From NCBI GenBank assembly GCA_016789605.1, contig JAEUQO010000124.1, forward strand, positions 1-50,023: 50,023 bases of DNA, given 5' to 3'. Numbering within the stretch: position 1 is the stretch's first letter; every line of letters begins with the position of its first letter. The stretch comes from Acidobacteriota bacterium (GTDB lineage Bacteria; Acidobacteriota; Blastocatellia; RBC074). Under the pieces are notes generated by a model. That model was given only the letters and a program-made list of their open reading frames with translations, had not been told where the DNA came from and did not search any database. A program made the position numbers and the translations under genes. Of the stretch, positions 47,501 to 50,023 are shown one piece after another.

Positions 47501-47950
47501 TTCGCTGATGACGGTGGAAAGCGTTTGGGTTGTGACATCCACCGCCAGGTCAGAGCCTTCGATAACGGCGGGCGTTTTGCCGCTCGCGGCATTGGGATCG
47601 GTCGCCGCTGACAAGCTCAAGCTAAGGTTGACCGCATTGCGCGAACCGACCGTGACATAGACACGCTGTGCGATGGCCGCAAACCCGTTGGCGCTGGCGG
47701 TCATTTCATATAGACCGGGTTGCAGGTTCGGCAGCGCATAAATGCCTTGTTCATTGCTGGTCGTTTTGCGTTCGCTGCTGGTCGCAATGGATTTGAGATT
47801 GATGATGGCGCCCGCAATGGCCGCGCCACGCGGATCACTGATTTTGCCTGTGATCTGACCTGTTTCTGTCTGCGCCAGCGCGGGTAACGCGCATAGCAAC
47901 AGAGTCAGCAGGCCGCCGCACCAGCGGCGCAGAGAGATTTGAGAAAGCAT
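44561..47950 (-). CDS. TonB-dependent receptor, Oar-like, with carboxypeptidase-regulatory-like N-terminal domain
   Basis: 1129 residues. Signal peptide RRWCGGLLTLLLCALPALAQ, then a carboxypeptidase-regulatory-like sandwich (TGQITGKISDPRGAAIAGAI), a plug (QIRDLPTLTRNPYDLVALAG; NGQRASSINFLQDGAVNNN) and the receptor segment LSAEYGRAAGGIVNVVTKSG. A long beta-barrel ends in NVQFAIRLIF with a terminal aromatic. It shares the overall architecture of the receptor at the window start but is clearly divergent from it. Ligand unknown. GAGGAG shortly before ATG 47950 supports the start. Confidence 0.9.
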   Translation of the reverse strand: MLSQISLRRWCGGLLTLLLCALPALAQTETGQITGKISDPRGAAIAGAIINLKSIATSSERKTTSNEQGIYALPNLQPGLYEMTASANGFAAIAQRVYVTVGSRNAVNLSLSLSAATDPNAASGKTPAVIEGSDLAVDVTTQTLSTVISEKQIRDLPTLTRNPYDLVALAGNVAPGTSNRGVGLAINGQRASSINFLQDGAVNNNQFSAQIGQRVPLESVQEFRVITGGLSAEYGRAAGGIVNVVTKSGGSGYHGTAYGFNRVSALSSNTFDNNAKGLEKGTFTRNQYGYSIGGPAIAEKLYFFNSTEWTKVRSSTPVISIVPSSDLLAASAEATRNYFGLFNLSNSLPADNDDNASKLYTKAEIASLFPIIKGGAFDKIKSDKIVFGQVENRRAADAGGGDPQNTLQSVVRLDYNFSNKETVNIRFGTDRQTLFDGTNSFSPYSGFNTGTQLQNDNLSISLTQAHNARLITQTRLAINRLEYKQPLGSAGSVPGLSFFGNTAPTIDGYEITLPGYSTTGSTALPFGGPQNVYQIYQDGTYLWRKHELRFGGLYSFTQDNRTYGAYQNAVQVLGSGNNFGLALDNLVKGKLYSFTGSLDPRGKFPGESLTLPAEAPNFTRSNRYQEAAGYLNDTWRLKRNLTLNLGVRYEFFSVPHNRDEKLDSNFYLGQGANLYEQIRNGKVQLTSGSGIGGFYRSDTNNYAPRVGFAWDVFGDGRTSLRGGYGVAFDRAFDNAIVSIIQNPPNYAQIALIAGTNISGIDITDSNTGPFDESGRLTIPQTNLTAIDPQLKTASARFWNLSLQRELARNLVASVDYSGSQGRDLYAMSNFNRIGSGNVYLGDTCTTGNCTARLNKQYADINMLTNQGYSDYQSVTVGLDGRNFLTRGLLFSTRYTWATAKDNLSSTLSEAANNFNFGFLDPFTPDLDKGYSDFDIRHRLVVSGVWDIPYQPGFQPSTITGYLYKHLLSGLSLSGIFSAQTGTPFTVYDCTKSANNVCIRAIGNASTSGSDTPAALSTANRFSYIDLSGLTAGSYVNSRTGTSIFGPFPSSMTARNSFRGPGSYNLDIGLFKTVRVKEWATLQFRGEVYNVFNHANLFVIGQQTDLSRYNYVPAQRNGRRNVQFAIRLIF

Positions 47951-48067
47951 GTTTGACTCCTCTGACGTTTGTCGTATGGCGCGGCAGCTCGCCAGTTCTT
48001 GCCTGAAGGCCGCGCGCTACACTGTTTGCTCGGTTCAGAAGCAAAGGCGACAGAGAAGGAAGGGAAG

Positions 48068-48106
48068 TTTGTAAGGTTTTGTAAGGACTTCCTGACAAAT
48101 CCTTAC
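48068..48106. promoter_or_regulatory. Helically phased repeats in a divergent promoter region
   Basis: TTTGTAAGG occurs at 48068-48076 and again at 48078-48086, exactly 10 bases apart (about one DNA turn), and the complement CCTTAC appears at 48101-48106. The block lies between the divergent starts at 47950 and 48178. Direct repeats with about one-turn spacing are typical binding sites of winged-helix response regulators; this assignment is inference. Confidence 0.45.
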
Positions 48107-48177
48107 TCACCGCGCGCGCTTGTGCGACGCCCTTGACCATGTGTGACGCAATCTCAGTTCAGAAGGAATTTTCACGC

Positions 48178-50023
48178 ATGGAAAAACGCAGTTCTTTATT
48201 TTGGGTTTGGCTGCTTGTTGGGTTTGTGGGCGCCTGGCAGCAAGTCGCCGCACAACAAACTTCGATCATTCCGATTACCGGCTCGGCAAATTCCAATGGC
48301 GCGTTTGTACGCGGAGCCAGCAATGACGGCAAACGAATCGTTTTTGAATCCACGAACGATTACACCGGCGAGAACAAGGACGGCAACAACGAAATCTTTG
48401 TGTATGACGCCGACCTGCGCAAAATCATTCAGTTGACCAGAACCGGCAGTCAAACCGGCAGCGGTTCGGGCGGCGGGGTGGTGCTCAACAGCCGCCAAGC
48501 GCAAGCCAGCAAATGTCCTGGCGGCTGTGAGCCGACGTCTTCGACGACCACAAACGCAGTGCCTGCGATCAGCGGCGATGGCACACGCATCGTGTTTGCT
48601 TCAACCAGCAGCCAGTTGACTGACACGCCAAATGCTGACGGCAACGCAGAGCTGTATCTGGCGATTTTGCCGCGCGGCGCGATTGCCGCGACCATCGAGC
48701 GGCTGACAGAAACCGATGGCCTCAAAGACAGCTTTGACAACAACACGCCCACGATCAATTACGACGGTTCTGTGATTGCATTTGTTTCTACGCGGCGGTT
48801 TTTCAAATCGCGCGGCGTGCAAATCTTTTCTGCGCAAAACCAGGACAACAACGCGCAAATATTGGTTTACGACCTGAACGCCCGTCGTTTCACACAAGTC
48901 ACACACAAACGCATTGAGGAAGGCATTTCGGGGTTTGAGGCCAAGGGATTCATCAGCAACCCGTTTTTGAGTGGCGACGGCAAAACGCTGGCGTTTCTTT
49001 CCGGGTATAACTTTGGCGGTACGCCCAGCAACGCCGATCTCAATGGCGAAGTCTTTCTTTACAAAGTCGGTGATCCGCTGAATCAGGTGACGCAGGTAAC
49101 CAACACCTCAGAAACCGCCGATGTGCCCGAAGACGGCGCGGTTAACGTGCTTAGCCGTTTTTCCAAGCATTTGAGCGACGATGGCACTTGGCTGGTATTT
49201 GAATCGGCAGGCGGCGTCAGCCCGGTGAAAACCGGCGAACGCATTCGCGATGTGTTTTTGTACAACACAAAAACGAAAAGCTTCACGCAAGTCACCACGC
49301 AAGATGTGGGCAAGCGCGATTTGAGCGATTACAACTATTTTCCCAGCTTGAATGGTGTGGGGACGCAGGTGGTTTTCAGCTCCAAACTGAATTTGCCCGT
49401 GACCAACGATACGGCGGGAAATTTTGATAACAGCCGCGAACTCTTTCGCTATGACATCGCGGCTTCGACTCCGTCAGCGCCGAAATTCTATTTGGTTACA
49501 CAAACGCGACTGTCTACCACAACCGATGATCAGCGACTGATCTTGTTTGCGCCATTCGCCAGCGACGATGGCGCGTTGATCGCATTTTCCAACCTGGGGG
49601 ATTTGATCGCCGAGAAATTCAACACCACGGCGGAAGTCTTTCAAGCGGCGTTGCGCCCGGTGGTGCGTGATAGCGGCGCAGCGGTGACGCTGGCCAATGC
49701 CGCCAGTTTTGACACGGCTGCTGTGGCGCGCGGTTCGATTGTGGCGGCAGTGGGCGCACAGCTTGCCAATGCGACGGGAGCTTCCACTGAATTCGATAAC
49801 TACCCGTTTGAGTTGAATGGCGTCAGCGTAACGATCGGCGATTCGTTATCAGGCATTGCCGGGCGTGTGATTTCAGTGTCATCAGGGCAGGTTACGTTTG
49901 TGATGCCTACGGGGTTGTCTGCGGATGACGACGTCGCTTTTCTCATCAACAACAACGGCGTTATTTCGCGCGGAGTGGCAAACATTCGTGATGGCGCGCC
50001 GGGCGTGTATGCCGTGGGCAGCG
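48178..50023 (+). CDS. Secreted beta-propeller-like (PD40/TolB-type) protein with TIGR03437 domain, partial
   Basis: The open frame runs from ATG 48178 to the window edge without a stop (at least 615 residues). A signal peptide (FWVWLLVGFVGAWQQVAAQQ) is followed by repeated motifs of the kind ISGDGTRIVFASTSSQL, INYDGSVIAFVSTRR, LSGDGKTLAFLSGYN and LSDDGTWLVFESAGG, each followed by an N-x-E-I/L-F/Y-like strand: the PD40/WD40-like repeats of TolB-type propellers. From about residue 498 a TIGR03437-like domain begins (LANAASFDTAAVARGSIVAA). AGAAGGA at 48161-48167 supports the start. Function is unknown; probably secreted and surface-related. Confidence 0.83.
   Translation, partial: MEKRSSLFWVWLLVGFVGAWQQVAAQQTSIIPITGSANSNGAFVRGASNDGKRIVFESTNDYTGENKDGNNEIFVYDADLRKIIQLTRTGSQTGSGSGGGVVLNSRQAQASKCPGGCEPTSSTTTNAVPAISGDGTRIVFASTSSQLTDTPNADGNAELYLAILPRGAIAATIERLTETDGLKDSFDNNTPTINYDGSVIAFVSTRRFFKSRGVQIFSAQNQDNNAQILVYDLNARRFTQVTHKRIEEGISGFEAKGFISNPFLSGDGKTLAFLSGYNFGGTPSNADLNGEVFLYKVGDPLNQVTQVTNTSETADVPEDGAVNVLSRFSKHLSDDGTWLVFESAGGVSPVKTGERIRDVFLYNTKTKSFTQVTTQDVGKRDLSDYNYFPSLNGVGTQVVFSSKLNLPVTNDTAGNFDNSRELFRYDIAASTPSAPKFYLVTQTRLSTTTDDQRLILFAPFASDDGALIAFSNLGDLIAEKFNTTAEVFQAALRPVVRDSGAAVTLANAASFDTAAVARGSIVAAVGAQLANATGASTEFDNYPFELNGVSVTIGDSLSGIAGRVISVSSGQVTFVMPTGLSADDDVAFLINNNGVISRGVANIRDGAPGVYAVGS

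Overview
The window looks like a chromosomal segment of an Acidobacteriota bacterium, perhaps class Blastocatellia (inference). The evidence is lineage-typical gene families: two very large TonB-dependent receptors with an N-terminal carboxypeptidase-regulatory-like domain, three secreted proteins ending in the Acidobacteria-rich TIGR03437 C-terminal domain, a protein resembling the VWFA-related Acidobacterial domain (TIGR03436), and a BamA-type Omp85 protein. GC content is moderately high by eye, except for an AT-rich intergenic stretch near 4.2-4.5 kb. I saw no rRNA, tRNA, CRISPR array, transposase or phage gene.

Layout. (1) 99-4127: a TonB-dependent receptor, then a convergent SAM methyltransferase, with a perfect 13-bp hairpin between them. 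(2) 4128-4887: a gene-poor gap with palindromes and a possible folded leader RNA. (3) 4888-28683: a long co-directional surface-glycan locus with small gaps. It holds two FAD-dependent oxidoreductases, a small membrane protein, one canonical and three tandem paralogous family 2 glycosyltransferases, a NodB-type deacetylase, a radical SAM/SPASM protein, a flippase, three large membrane proteins of GT-C type or resembling it, a DPM1-like glycosyltransferase, an ICMT-like methyltransferase, a GH30-like secreted hydrolase, a sugar-nucleotide epimerase, the decayed remains of a glucose-1-phosphate cytidylyltransferase gene (rfbF), a CDP-glucose 4,6-dehydratase and an outer-membrane polysaccharide export protein. 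(4) 28835-34049: an alpha/beta hydrolase, two GT4 glycosyltransferases and a further GT-C-like membrane protein. (5) 35541-34096 (minus): a HAD-UbiA fusion resembling decaprenyl-phosphate phosphoribosyltransferase. (6) 47950-35722 (minus): TonB receptor, S8 protease, BamA, and a VWA-like protein overlapping BamA. (7) 48178-end: a divergent beta-propeller-like secreted protein cut by the window edge.

How the genes may work together (inference). Cytoplasmic glycosyltransferases would build a lipid-linked glycan from nucleotide sugars, including a CDP-6-deoxyhexose. The Wzx-like flippase would move it across the membrane. Periplasmic-facing GT-C enzymes would add sugars from polyprenyl-phosphate donors made by the DPM1-like and UbiA-type enzymes. 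The deacetylase, GH30-like hydrolase and Wza-like exporter would trim and release it. Initiating glycosyltransferase, Wzc-type co-polymerase and an obvious Wzy polymerase are not seen here. The rfbF remnant implies that CDP-glucose, if still made, is supplied from elsewhere in the genome.

The best leads are the rfbF relic, a pair of dispersed palindromic elements, a membrane domain found both fused to an FAD enzyme and as a separate 105-residue protein, the GT2 triplet with an altered catalytic motif, and the combination of polyprenyl-phosphate donor synthases with several GT-C proteins.
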